The translations under genes and the position numbers were made by a program. Below the pieces are notes generated by a model. That model made no database searches. It saw nothing but the letters and a program-made list of their open reading frames with translations, and was not told the origin of the DNA. This document shows, one piece after another, positions 47,132 through 55,839 of a DNA stretch of 64,000 nucleotides. The DNA lies in NCBI GenBank assembly GCA_021813685.1, contig JAKAJS010000115.1, positions 1 through 64,000 on the forward strand, given 5' to 3'. Within the stretch, counting starts at the first letter, position 1. The number at the start of each line of letters is the position of its first letter. This DNA comes from Deltaproteobacteria bacterium. Its GTDB lineage: Bacteria > Desulfobacterota > Syntrophobacteria > Syntrophobacterales > Syntrophobacteraceae.

Positions 47132-48169
47132 ATGACACCTAAAGAGAGAATAGAGAAAATTTTCAGGAAGGAAGCAATCGATACCATGCCTGTTTTCAGC
47201 GGTCAGGGAATGGTGACGATCCAGGCGATCAGGAAAATGGGCATCCGTTTTCCCCAGGTGCATACCTCCGCCCGGTATCTGGCCGAGTCGGCGCGGACTT
47301 CCGCCGAAATGTTCGGTTTTGAATCCGTGATCATTCCCTACGACATGTGCACGGTGCCCGAGGCGCTGGGGCGGGGAGTGAGCCTCTATGACCAATCCGA
47401 AGACATCCTGTATCCCACTGTGCCCAATAAGTGGGAAAAGCTCGAAGATGTGGTGATCCCCGAGGATTTCCTCAAAAGGGGGCGCATGCCTGTCGTGGAC
47501 GACGCCTTTCGGATGTTGAAGTCGCAGCAGGACGGCAAATACGCCATCGGCGCATGGGTTCTGGGCCCCTTCACCATGGCGGGACAGGTGATCGAACTCG
47601 ATCTTCTGCTTAAGGGCGTAAAGAAAGACAAGGCAAGGGTTGTCGAGTTTCTCGACAGGATGACCGAGGTGGTCATAAAGACCGCGCAGCACTACCAGGA
47701 GCTTGGCGCCGACTATATTACCATCCGGGACATGGGAACCGGTACCGATTTGCTCTCGCCGCGCATGTGGAAGGATCTCATTCAACCCAATCTGGTGAAG
47801 ATATTTGCCGCCCTCAAACCCCCTCGTGTCAACCACATTTGCGGAGCCACCAACCTCATCATCGAGATGATGGCCGAATGCGGCGTGGAGGCGGTGAGCG
47901 TGGATCACAAAAACGACATGGCCGAATCGCGCAGGAAACTGGGCGACGATGTGCTGATCTTTGGCGATTTCAATGCCTATGACACCTTGTGTCAAATGGA
48001 GGCGTCCAAGGTGGAGGATGTGATCAAAAGATGCATAGACAAGGGGGCCGATGCCGTGTGGCCGGGATGCGATCTTTGGCCCGACACCAGGCAGGAAAAT
48101 GTGGAAGCCTACGTGGCTGCCGTCCATAAATACGGCAAACAGGCTTCCCCTGCGGTGGGAAGGATTTGA
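47132..48169 (+). CDS. MtaA/uroporphyrinogen decarboxylase-family methyltransferase (second copy)
   Basis: 'RVNHICGATNLIIEMMAE' ... 'AVWPGCDLWPDTRQENVEAYV' retains HxC-Xn-C. Confidence 0.88.
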   Translation: MTPKERIEKIFRKEAIDTMPVFSGQGMVTIQAIRKMGIRFPQVHTSARYLAESARTSAEMFGFESVIIPYDMCTVPEALGRGVSLYDQSEDILYPTVPNKWEKLEDVVIPEDFLKRGRMPVVDDAFRMLKSQQDGKYAIGAWVLGPFTMAGQVIELDLLLKGVKKDKARVVEFLDRMTEVVIKTAQHYQELGADYITIRDMGTGTDLLSPRMWKDLIQPNLVKIFAALKPPRVNHICGATNLIIEMMAECGVEAVSVDHKNDMAESRRKLGDDVLIFGDFNAYDTLCQMEASKVEDVIKRCIDKGADAVWPGCDLWPDTRQENVEAYVAAVHKYGKQASPAVGRI

Positions 48170-48218
48170 GAGGCAGGTTTTAGTCGCTGGTTGCTGGTTG
48201 CTATGGGAAGGAGAAAAA

Positions 48219-48881
48219 ATGGAAAGCGCGCGAAGAGAGGAAATCCTTAAAAAACTCAGTGATGCCGTGGTGGAATACGATGAGGACATGGCGAAGCAAT
48301 GGGCGCAGACGGCCCTGGATGAAGGGGTCGATGCCTTTGACGCCATCATGAACGGCCTGGCTGCAGGGATGGAGATCGTAGGGGATCTCTACGACAAGCA
48401 GGAATATTTCGTCCCGGAACTGCTCATGTGCGCCGATGCGCTCTATGTGGGCATGAATATTTTGCGTCCTCACATGAGGAAGGATACGCAGAAGAAGGGA
48501 CAGGTGGTCATCGGGACCGTCCAGGGGGATGTCCACGACATCGGGAAAAACATCATCAAGCTGATGTTCGATGTGGGCGGCTTTACGGTCCACGATCTGG
48601 GGCGCGACGTTCCTCTGGAGAATTTCGTGCAGGAGCAGTTGCGCACCGACTCCGAAATTGTAGCAATGTCGGCCATGATGACCACAACCATGATGGGTAT
48701 GAAAAAAGTGATCGAGTTGATCAAGGCCAAAAACCCCAATGTGGCCATTATGCTCGGGGGCGCACCGGTTACCAAGGATGTCGCGGACCTTTTCGGCGCC
48801 GACGGGTACGCCGAGTCTGCGGGAAATGCCGTCCAGGAGGCAATCAAGATGATCAGCCGCCTGCGTGAAATGCACAGGTAA
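48219..48881 (+). CDS. Corrinoid protein (MtaC-like, second copy)
   Basis: 'GTVQGDVHDIGKNIIKLMFDVGGFTVHDLGRDVP'; ATG at 48219 with GGAAGGAG RBS. Confidence 0.93.
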   Translation: MESARREEILKKLSDAVVEYDEDMAKQWAQTALDEGVDAFDAIMNGLAAGMEIVGDLYDKQEYFVPELLMCADALYVGMNILRPHMRKDTQKKGQVVIGTVQGDVHDIGKNIIKLMFDVGGFTVHDLGRDVPLENFVQEQLRTDSEIVAMSAMMTTTMMGMKKVIELIKAKNPNVAIMLGGAPVTKDVADLFGADGYAESAGNAVQEAIKMISRLREMHR

Positions 48882-48947
48882 CCCCGAGATGCGGCCGGAA
48901 GCGGCATTCTTCGCGCTTCGGTTTTCGGCAGGGAAGGAGTGGGCTCA

Positions 48948-51065
48948 ATGGAGCATGACAACAAGGTGAAGATCATTTTTCAGCCCTCGGGAAGAAGAGG
49001 CGAGGTGGACAGGGGGATAACCCTCATCGAGGCTTCCCGCCAACTGGGAGTGGATATCGAAGCCCTGTGCGGTGAAAAAAAGGTCTGCGGCAAATGCAAG
49101 GTGCGTATCGAAGAGGGGTTTTTTGAAAAATTTGGAGTTCACTCCAGCAGGGCCAATGCAAGCGAATGGCAGGAAGAAGAGGAAAAATTCATAACCGGAA
49201 CGCAGCGGGAAGAGGGGTACCGACTGGGCTGTTGCGCAAAGGCCCTGGGGGACATGCTGATCTTCGTTCCGGAGGAATCCCGGGCCGGCAAGCAGGTGGT
49301 GAGCAAGGCGGCCCGTGACATCCATATCGACTGGAACCCTGCGGTAAAGCACTACTACGTGGAGGTGGCGGAGCCTACTTTCGAAGAGCCAACGGCCGAT
49401 TTGGAGAGGGTCATGCAGGAACTCGAGCTCCGGTATGGATTAAAGGAGCTGAACGTCGATTATCTTGCCTTGAAGACGCTTCCTGTGCGGCTGAGAGATA
49501 AGGCAAGCCCCTGGAAAATCACCGTGTCGGTGTGGATGGACAAGGAAATCATACGGTTTCTGCCCGGGAACAGGGAGGATTATTATGGAATAGCGATCGA
49601 TATCGGCACCACGACCGTTGCCGCCTATTTTTGCAATCTGCGCACCATGGAGGTGGTGGAAACGGTTTCCATGATGAATCCTCAGTGCAAGTACGGCGAA
49701 GATGTGATGAGCCGCATCACCTACCACATGATGAATCCCGGCGGCCTGGAAAAGATGAGCGAGGACATCATCGAGGGGCTTAACTCTCTGGTGACAAGGG
49801 CCTGTGAAGCCACGCATCCTCCCAAGAAAAAGAAGAAAGGAAATGGAGAAGCGGAAGAAATGACCGCTCCCGTCGAAGAAGGGGCGGAAACTGCCCAAAT
49901 GGTGGAAGACGACGAGATGCTGATCTTTAAGGCCGCGGAGGGAAAGCATTATCTATGCCTCAACCCCGAGGATGTGATCGACATGACGATTGTGGGCAAT
50001 ACCGCCATGCACCATATTTTCCTCAAGCTCGATCCGCAATTCGTAGGGCTTGCGCCTTTCCCGCCGGTGATTCACAAAGGCTTGGACATCAAGGCGAGAG
50101 ATCTTGGCCTCAAGGTCTGCGATTCGGCGTATGTGCATGTTTTGCCCATCGAGGCGGGATTTGTGGGGGCCGATAACGTCGGGGTGCTCATCGCCGAAGA
50201 ACCTTACAAGAAAGGGGAAGTGCAGCTCCTCATCGATATCGGCACAAACGGCGAACTGGTGCTGGGGAACAGGGAAAAACTCATCTCTTCCTCGTGTGCA
50301 ACCGGACCCGCTCTGGAAGGGGCGCAGATCACCTTTGGCATGCGTGCTGCGCCGGGCGCCATCGAAAGGATCAAGATCGATCCCGAGACCCATGAGGTCG
50401 ACTACAAGGTGATCGGCCGTGATGCCTGGAAGAGCTTTTCGAAACCCGAAGAGATGAAGACAAAAGGGATTTGCGGCTCCGGAATCCTGGACCTTCTGGC
50501 CGAACTCTATGCTTCCGGGGTCGTCGTCAAGAGCGGCAGGTTCAATAAGGTGCAAAAATCGAATCGCTACCGGATCAATCCCGACAGCGGGCAGCCGGAG
50601 TTCGTCATCGCCTGGAAAGAGGAGTCGTCCATAGGAAAAGACATTGTCATTGCGCAAAAGGATGTTCGCCAGATTCAGCTGGCCAAAGGAGCGCTCTACT
50701 GTGGATGCAAGCTCATGATGCGGCGCATGGGCATAAAGAGTGTGGACAAGGTGAAAATTGCGGGCGCCTTTGGAACGCATGTGGACAGGCAGAAAGCCCT
50801 GGTCATGGGACTTTTTCCCGATTGTTCCCTGGACATGATCGAATCGGTGGGCAACGCCGCCGGAGACGGGGCACGGGCCGCCCTGCTCAACAGAGAAAAG
50901 CGAAATGAGGCAAACTGGGTGTCGCGCAACGTCGAATATATCGAACTCACTGTGGAACAGGACTTCCAGACCCATTTCATGGAAGCGATGCAAATTCCGC
51001 ACATGAAGGATAAATTTCCGCACCTGGAGGGGATCGTTCCGCCCGCGGTGCTTGACCAGAGATGA
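48948..51065 (+). CDS. RACo-like corrinoid activation protein (N-terminal [2Fe-2S], ASKHA/DUF4445)
   Basis: 'ALCGEKKVCGKCKVRIEEG...LGCCAKALGDMLIFVPEESR', 'YGIAIDIGTTTVAAYFCNL', 'LIDIGTNGELVLGN'. Confidence 0.9.
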   Translation: MEHDNKVKIIFQPSGRRGEVDRGITLIEASRQLGVDIEALCGEKKVCGKCKVRIEEGFFEKFGVHSSRANASEWQEEEEKFITGTQREEGYRLGCCAKALGDMLIFVPEESRAGKQVVSKAARDIHIDWNPAVKHYYVEVAEPTFEEPTADLERVMQELELRYGLKELNVDYLALKTLPVRLRDKASPWKITVSVWMDKEIIRFLPGNREDYYGIAIDIGTTTVAAYFCNLRTMEVVETVSMMNPQCKYGEDVMSRITYHMMNPGGLEKMSEDIIEGLNSLVTRACEATHPPKKKKKGNGEAEEMTAPVEEGAETAQMVEDDEMLIFKAAEGKHYLCLNPEDVIDMTIVGNTAMHHIFLKLDPQFVGLAPFPPVIHKGLDIKARDLGLKVCDSAYVHVLPIEAGFVGADNVGVLIAEEPYKKGEVQLLIDIGTNGELVLGNREKLISSSCATGPALEGAQITFGMRAAPGAIERIKIDPETHEVDYKVIGRDAWKSFSKPEEMKTKGICGSGILDLLAELYASGVVVKSGRFNKVQKSNRYRINPDSGQPEFVIAWKEESSIGKDIVIAQKDVRQIQLAKGALYCGCKLMMRRMGIKSVDKVKIAGAFGTHVDRQKALVMGLFPDCSLDMIESVGNAAGDGARAALLNREKRNEANWVSRNVEYIELTVEQDFQTHFMEAMQIPHMKDKFPHLEGIVPPAVLDQR

Positions 51066-51085
51066 CACGCGACCTAAATTGTGAA

Positions 51086-51111
51086 GGGCAATCGAATTTC
51101 TTCGGTTGCCC
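51086..51111. terminator. Hairpin between convergent genes (possible bidirectional terminator)
   Basis: GGGCAAtCGAAtttcTTCGgTTGCCC, 6+4 bp stem; T-tract weak. Confidence 0.45.
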
Positions 51112-51124
51112 GACACACATTCTC

Positions 51125-51328
51125 TCAATGCTTTTCGTATGCCACAAGCCTTACGCAGAGTTTTTTCTCCAGGGACTCGATTTCCCCCCTGGCCTCTACG
51201 CTCAGGCTGGCGGGTTCGGGAGGCTCAGGATAAGCCAGTATCCATTTGCCGATCTTATTTTCCAATTGCTCTATTTCCTTGACGGCCTTTTCGTCTACAT
51301 AGTTTGCAAAATCGTTATTCCAGTTCAT
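51125..51328 (-). CDS. Small hypothetical protein
   Basis: 67 aa MNWNNDFANYVDEKAVKEIEQLENKIGKWILAYPEPPEPASLSVEARGEIESLEKKLCVRLVAYEKH with AAGGAGA RBS on minus strand. Confidence 0.6.
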   Translation of the reverse strand: MNWNNDFANYVDEKAVKEIEQLENKIGKWILAYPEPPEPASLSVEARGEIESLEKKLCVRLVAYEKH

Positions 51329-51401
51329 TGCAATTCTCCTTATAATCCAAACATAATTCGAACTGTGAGGGGTTCAACGGGGAAAGGATCGGAAGATCAC
51401 G

Positions 51402-52154
51402 ATGAAACTCGCACATCGCTTCACAGCAATAGTATTTGTCACGTTTGCCGCGTTTTTCCTGTCGGCTGACCTTCCGGCATTTGCCATGCACATCTCCGAG
51501 GGGATCCTGCCGCCCTGGTGGTGCCTGCTGTGGTTTGCGGTTTGCACTCCCTTTCTTCTCCTGGGTTTGCGCGAGATGGGCAGGCGCGAGCAGCGAAGCC
51601 CGTATCTCAAACCCATGGTCGGACTCGTGGGAGCGGCCGTTTTCATCATATCGTGCATGCCCATTCCGGTCCCCACGGCGGGCAGTTGTTCGCATCCCGT
51701 CGGCACGGGCATGGCTGCCATCTTTATCGGTCCGTTGTTGACGGTTGTGGTGAGCAGCGCAGCGCTGCTGCTCCAGGCTCTTTTTCTTGCGCACGGGGGG
51801 CTCACCACCCTTGGCGCAAATCTAACGTCCATGGGGGTGGCGGGAGCTTTTGTCGGATATGGCGCATTCATTCTGGTCAGGCGGATTTCCGGCAGATGGT
51901 GGGCAGCCTGTTTCCTCTGTGGCCTCCTTTCGGATTGGGCTACCTATACGGTCACTTCCTTCGAACTTGCCACGGCTCTGCACGGGAGCGCTCCTCTCGG
52001 TAAATATTTCCTGACGGTGCTTCTGGCCTTCGTACCCACCCAGGTACCTCTGGGGATAATCGAAGGAATCTTGTGCGTGGGGGCCTATAAATTCATTCTG
52101 ACTCGCAGACCCGAGTTGCTGAAAACGTTTGCAGTCCAGGAGGAGTCTCTATGA
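51402..52154 (+). CDS. cbiM: Cobalt transport protein CbiM
   Basis: 'MHISEGILPPWWCLLWFAV', 'PVPTAGSCSHPVGTGMAAIFIGP'. Confidence 0.92.
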   Translation: MKLAHRFTAIVFVTFAAFFLSADLPAFAMHISEGILPPWWCLLWFAVCTPFLLLGLREMGRREQRSPYLKPMVGLVGAAVFIISCMPIPVPTAGSCSHPVGTGMAAIFIGPLLTVVVSSAALLLQALFLAHGGLTTLGANLTSMGVAGAFVGYGAFILVRRISGRWWAACFLCGLLSDWATYTVTSFELATALHGSAPLGKYFLTVLLAFVPTQVPLGIIEGILCVGAYKFILTRRPELLKTFAVQEESL

Positions 52155-52420
52155 AACCGGCCATTGCAGGCTGTTTGATCTTTTTACTGGCTTTGGGCAT
52201 GTATGTCGGCCTGCGTTCTTCCCACTCCAGTTGGAGCGGAGTGGATGATTCCGTGGTCGAAAAGCTTGCCGTGGCGGCAAATCATCCTCCGACGAAATCT
52301 CTTATCGATATCGAACACGGAGATCTGCCCCTTTTGATGTTTTTGCTCGCCGGAGTGGCGGGCGGTTTCGTTGCCGGCTACCAGTTTCGGGGGTTATTTC
52401 CTCCAAAGGACCGGGGGTAG
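52151..52420 (+). CDS. CbiN-like / PDGLE-type small subunit
   Basis: 89 aa with two TM segments; 'VDDSVVEKLAVAANHPP' and 'GDLPLLMFLLAGVAGGFVAGYQFRGLF'. Confidence 0.75.
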   Translation: MKPAIAGCLIFLLALGMYVGLRSSHSSWSGVDDSVVEKLAVAANHPPTKSLIDIEHGDLPLLMFLLAGVAGGFVAGYQFRGLFPPKDRG

Positions 52421-52424
52421 GCTT

Positions 52425-53210
52425 TTGCAGCCTGTTTTCGAGCTTTTCTCCGATATATTCGCCTACCGGGATAATGCGCTAACCCGGATAGACACGCGCG
52501 TAAAGCTACTGCTTGCGGTGGTTGCGATCATCGAGGTATTGCTTTCGGGGGGCTTTGCGTTTCCACTTTCGATTTTCGCAGCAACCATGGCGGCAATGCT
52601 GGCGATACGGATGCCTGTCCGGGTGATCGCCGCAAGATTCATGGCCCCTTTGGGAATAGCTCTCGTTTTGCTTGTGCTCCAGTCGCTTCTTGTCGGTTCC
52701 ACCGAGCTTTTCACCGTCTCCGGATTCGGCTGGAAACTGAGCGTGATGCGCGAAGGTTTCCTCGAAGGGGCGTTGCTCGGTGCAAGGGTCCTCGGAGCGC
52801 TTGGCATGCTTTTGCTTTTGAGTTCCACCACCAAGGCCCACAATATCTTTCAGGCGCTGAGCTGGTTTGGTGTTCCCAAAGGCTGGATAGAGGTGAGTAT
52901 GCTCATGTACCGCTATATCTTTCTGCTTCTCGACCAGGCCGGAGACATCATGGACGCACAGCGGGTGCGCCTGGGGTATGCCCGCCCCGGCCATTCCCTC
53001 TCCTCAGCGGGAGTTCTCGCCGGAACGGTTATCACCAACGCAATCGACCAGGGAGTTCGCACCTGTGAGGCCATGGAGGTAAGGGGGTACAAGGGCTTTA
53101 TGCCTTTCGGCGCTCTGCCGCGCATTCCCGCAAGGGATCTTTGGGGCCTGGGTCTGGTTTCGGGGGCCATGACGCTGGCATTCATCTGCCTGAAATGGGG
53201 TGCTCTATGA
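52425..53210 (+). CDS. cbiQ: Energy-coupling factor transporter transmembrane protein CbiQ
   Basis: 'DIFAYRDNALTRIDTRVKLLLAV', 'AMEVRGYKGF'; TTG start proposed. Confidence 0.88.
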   Translation: MQPVFELFSDIFAYRDNALTRIDTRVKLLLAVVAIIEVLLSGGFAFPLSIFAATMAAMLAIRMPVRVIAARFMAPLGIALVLLVLQSLLVGSTELFTVSGFGWKLSVMREGFLEGALLGARVLGALGMLLLLSSTTKAHNIFQALSWFGVPKGWIEVSMLMYRYIFLLLDQAGDIMDAQRVRLGYARPGHSLSSAGVLAGTVITNAIDQGVRTCEAMEVRGYKGFMPFGALPRIPARDLWGLGLVSGAMTLAFICLKWGAL

Positions 53211-54103
53211 CAGAAGCTCCCCTGGCAATCGAGGCTTCAGGAGTATGTTTTACCTACCAGGAAGGAACTCAGGCGTTAACGGACGTGGACTTTCGGGTAA
53301 AAGCGGGCGAATTTGTCGCCATGCTCGCATCCAACGGCTCGGGAAAGACTACTCTTATCAGGGTGCTCATCGGCCTTCTCAAGCCGCAAAAAGGAGTGGT
53401 ATCCATAGCCGGCCGCGACATCCGCCGCATCCCGCCCAGGGAACTCTATCAGCGTGTCGGCCTGGTTTTTCAGAATCCGAACGACCAGTTGTTTGCGGCG
53501 ACAGTAGAAGAAGACGTGGCCTTCGGGCCAAGAAATCTGGACTTGCCGGAAGAGGAGGTGCAGCGGCGGGTCTCGCTTGCGCTTACTTCGGTAGCGGCCG
53601 CCGATTTACGGCACCGGGCCATCCATCATCTGAGTTTCGGGGAACAGAAGCGTGTGGCCATGGCGGGTGTGCTTGCCATGAGCCCTTCGATTCTGATCCT
53701 TGACGAACCCACCTCAGGGCTGGATCCCGCCGGAGAAGAGAAGATGATGCGGCTGCTAAACCGGTTGAATCGGGAGCAGGGAATTACGGTAATACTGGCC
53801 ACCCATCTTGTTGATATGCTGCCTCTTTTCGCAGACAGGATCTATGTGCTGAACCGGGGACGGGTCTTGAGCCATGGATGCGCCGAAGAGGTATTTGGCG
53901 ATTATGATATGTTGCATAAAGCCGGCCTGCGTTTGCCCTACATATCGACGCTGCTGAGCGAGATGAAACGCTATGACGGAGTGCCGATAAACGGTCTGCC
54001 TCTTACCGTTGGCGAGGCACGCAAGCGCCTGATGGAGCTGATTCCCGAAGATCTCATCAAGCGCATGGAAACTGATTTGGGAGTTACCGGGCGAAATCCG
54101 TGA
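53207..54103 (+). CDS. cbiO: Energy-coupling factor ABC ATPase CbiO
   Basis: Walker A 'ASNGSGKTTLIRVLIGLLKP', 'LSFGEQKRVAMAGVLAMSPSILILDEPTSGLDP'. Confidence 0.95.
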   Translation: MTEAPLAIEASGVCFTYQEGTQALTDVDFRVKAGEFVAMLASNGSGKTTLIRVLIGLLKPQKGVVSIAGRDIRRIPPRELYQRVGLVFQNPNDQLFAATVEEDVAFGPRNLDLPEEEVQRRVSLALTSVAAADLRHRAIHHLSFGEQKRVAMAGVLAMSPSILILDEPTSGLDPAGEEKMMRLLNRLNREQGITVILATHLVDMLPLFADRIYVLNRGRVLSHGCAEEVFGDYDMLHKAGLRLPYISTLLSEMKRYDGVPINGLPLTVGEARKRLMELIPEDLIKRMETDLGVTGRNP

Positions 54104-54467
54104 GTGCCGCGGCGAGCTTCGACGGGTCCTGTACACTCACCATGAGTTGTCGAATTCGGACGGGAAAACCCATGACATATCCGCGCTGAACCGGCTCCAG
54201 GTCGATTGTGAGAATTCCCCGCCCCGATCCGTTTACCAGCCATCGACCTGCGAATCCGTGCACGCCCCGGCTGAGCGGGCGCTTCTCCATTTCTGCTGCC
54301 CCCTTGACGAATGCTTTTGGAAAACGGGCTCGAAACGCCCAGCCCATTTGCACACGAACCTGAAGGGTGTCGACTTCCACATAGGAACTTGAAGGGGGCA
54401 GAAACAGAGCGCTCGATAGGGAGGCGTACCAGGTGTCGAACAAGATGGGAAATCGCTGTGGTTTCAT
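54084..54467 (-). CDS. Hypothetical protein
   Basis: Start MKPQRFPILFDTWYASLSSALFLPPSSS; no family recognised. Confidence 0.55.
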   Translation of the reverse strand: MKPQRFPILFDTWYASLSSALFLPPSSSYVEVDTLQVRVQMGWAFRARFPKAFVKGAAEMEKRPLSRGVHGFAGRWLVNGSGRGILTIDLEPVQRGYVMGFPVRIRQLMVSVQDPSKLAAALTDFAR

Positions 54468-54501
54468 GTATGTCCCTTCGTTGCTTGCTGTTGGCGCCCG
54501 A

Positions 54502-55710
54502 TTAGCCGAGCTTTCTTCCCGCCATGGTCGCGATATGACGTGCAATGGCCAGGGAGGAAGTAGCCGCAGGGGAGGGGGCGTTTAGAACATGGATCGCGTT
54601 TTCTGTTTCCCGAAGAAGGAAATCGTCGATGAGTTTTCCGTCACTTCCCAACGCCTGCGCGCGCACTCCTGCTCCTCCGGTTTCCAGGCAATTCCGGGTA
54701 ATGGCCGGTATCAGGTCCTGCAGAGAGCGGGTAAAGAGGCTTTTGGAAAACGACCTCGCCATCTCCTCGACGCCGGTTCGCCAATACTTCGAGACAAGAC
54801 GGTGAAAACCGGCGTAGGCGAGCGTTTCGAAGGTATCTTCAAACGAAATGCGTCTTCGGGTATATCCCTCGCGGGCAAAAGCCAAAACGGCGTTTGGTCC
54901 GGCCTCAATTTCCCCGCCGATCCTGCGCGTAAAATGAACACCCAGGAAAGGAAGCCGCGGATCCGGGACCGGATAAATGAGATTTCTGACCAGATGAGCG
55001 GATTCCTGTCTTAATCGGTAGTATTCGCCGCGAAAGGGAACAATCATGCAATGAGGCTCTGCACCGGACAGTCGTGCGAGTCGATCCGAATAGAGCCCTG
55101 CGCAGTTGAGAAAAAGCCGGCTTTCGAACTTCCCGTTGTTTGTTTCAAACCGGAGCATTTTGGAGCCGGGCCTCTCAATTTTTTTGACCTCCGTTTTGAC
55201 GAAGAGCTTTCCCCCGCTTTTACAAAAGATCTGAGAATAGATCCGGGCAACTTCCCGGAAGTCGACGATGCCCGTAGAAGGTACGTGGATTGCCCCAATG
55301 CACTGGACATGCGGCTCAAAATCCCGCACCTCCGCAGAAGAGAGCATTCTCAAGCCGGAAAGGCCGTTTGCACTCCCGCGCGTAAAGAGTTCTGCAAGCG
55401 CAGGCAGTTGCTCGTCGCGTGTCGCGATGACCACTTTCCCGCATATCTCGTGTCTGATGTCGTGTGTCTGGCAGAACCGGATCAGTTCTTCACGGCCTGC
55501 TTTGCACAGGCGAGCTTTGGCCGAACCGGGCCGGTAGTAGAGCCCTGAATGAATGACGCCGCTGTTGTGGCCGGTCTGGTGAGCCGCAATCGTGTCTTCT
55601 TTCTCCAGGAGCGCTACCCGCAGGTCAGAAAACTCCCGGGCGAGAGTCATCCCGACCCCCAGACCGGTTATTCCGGCGCCGGCAATAAGAACGTCGAACG
55701 AAGCTGTCAA
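54502..55710 (-). CDS. lhgO: L-2-hydroxyglutarate oxidase-like FAD-dependent oxidoreductase
   Basis: 402 aa; 'DVLIAGAGITGLGVGMTLARE', 'HNSGVIHSGLYYRPGSAKARLC', 'FLGVHFTRRIGGEIEAGPNAVLAFAREGY'. Confidence 0.9.
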   Translation of the reverse strand: MTASFDVLIAGAGITGLGVGMTLAREFSDLRVALLEKEDTIAAHQTGHNSGVIHSGLYYRPGSAKARLCKAGREELIRFCQTHDIRHEICGKVVIATRDEQLPALAELFTRGSANGLSGLRMLSSAEVRDFEPHVQCIGAIHVPSTGIVDFREVARIYSQIFCKSGGKLFVKTEVKKIERPGSKMLRFETNNGKFESRLFLNCAGLYSDRLARLSGAEPHCMIVPFRGEYYRLRQESAHLVRNLIYPVPDPRLPFLGVHFTRRIGGEIEAGPNAVLAFAREGYTRRRISFEDTFETLAYAGFHRLVSKYWRTGVEEMARSFSKSLFTRSLQDLIPAITRNCLETGGAGVRAQALGSDGKLIDDFLLRETENAIHVLNAPSPAATSSLAIARHIATMAGRKLG

Positions 55711-55839
55711 TCTACGATCCCTGAAGAAAAAAACACCGCATTCTTGAATGAAAGGTTGGCGGCGCGCGGGCTTCTTTCTGCTTCCCGCTCCCTGCCGGAA
55801 CAGAATACCCCGGTTTCGACGAGAAAAACAGTCTTTCTT

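Noticed and set aside
48178-48205. GTCGCTGGTTGCTGGTTGCT short tandem repeat as a CRISPR or regulatory repeat
   Set aside because: Only about two and a half units, no spacers; too short to support more than a micro-repeat.
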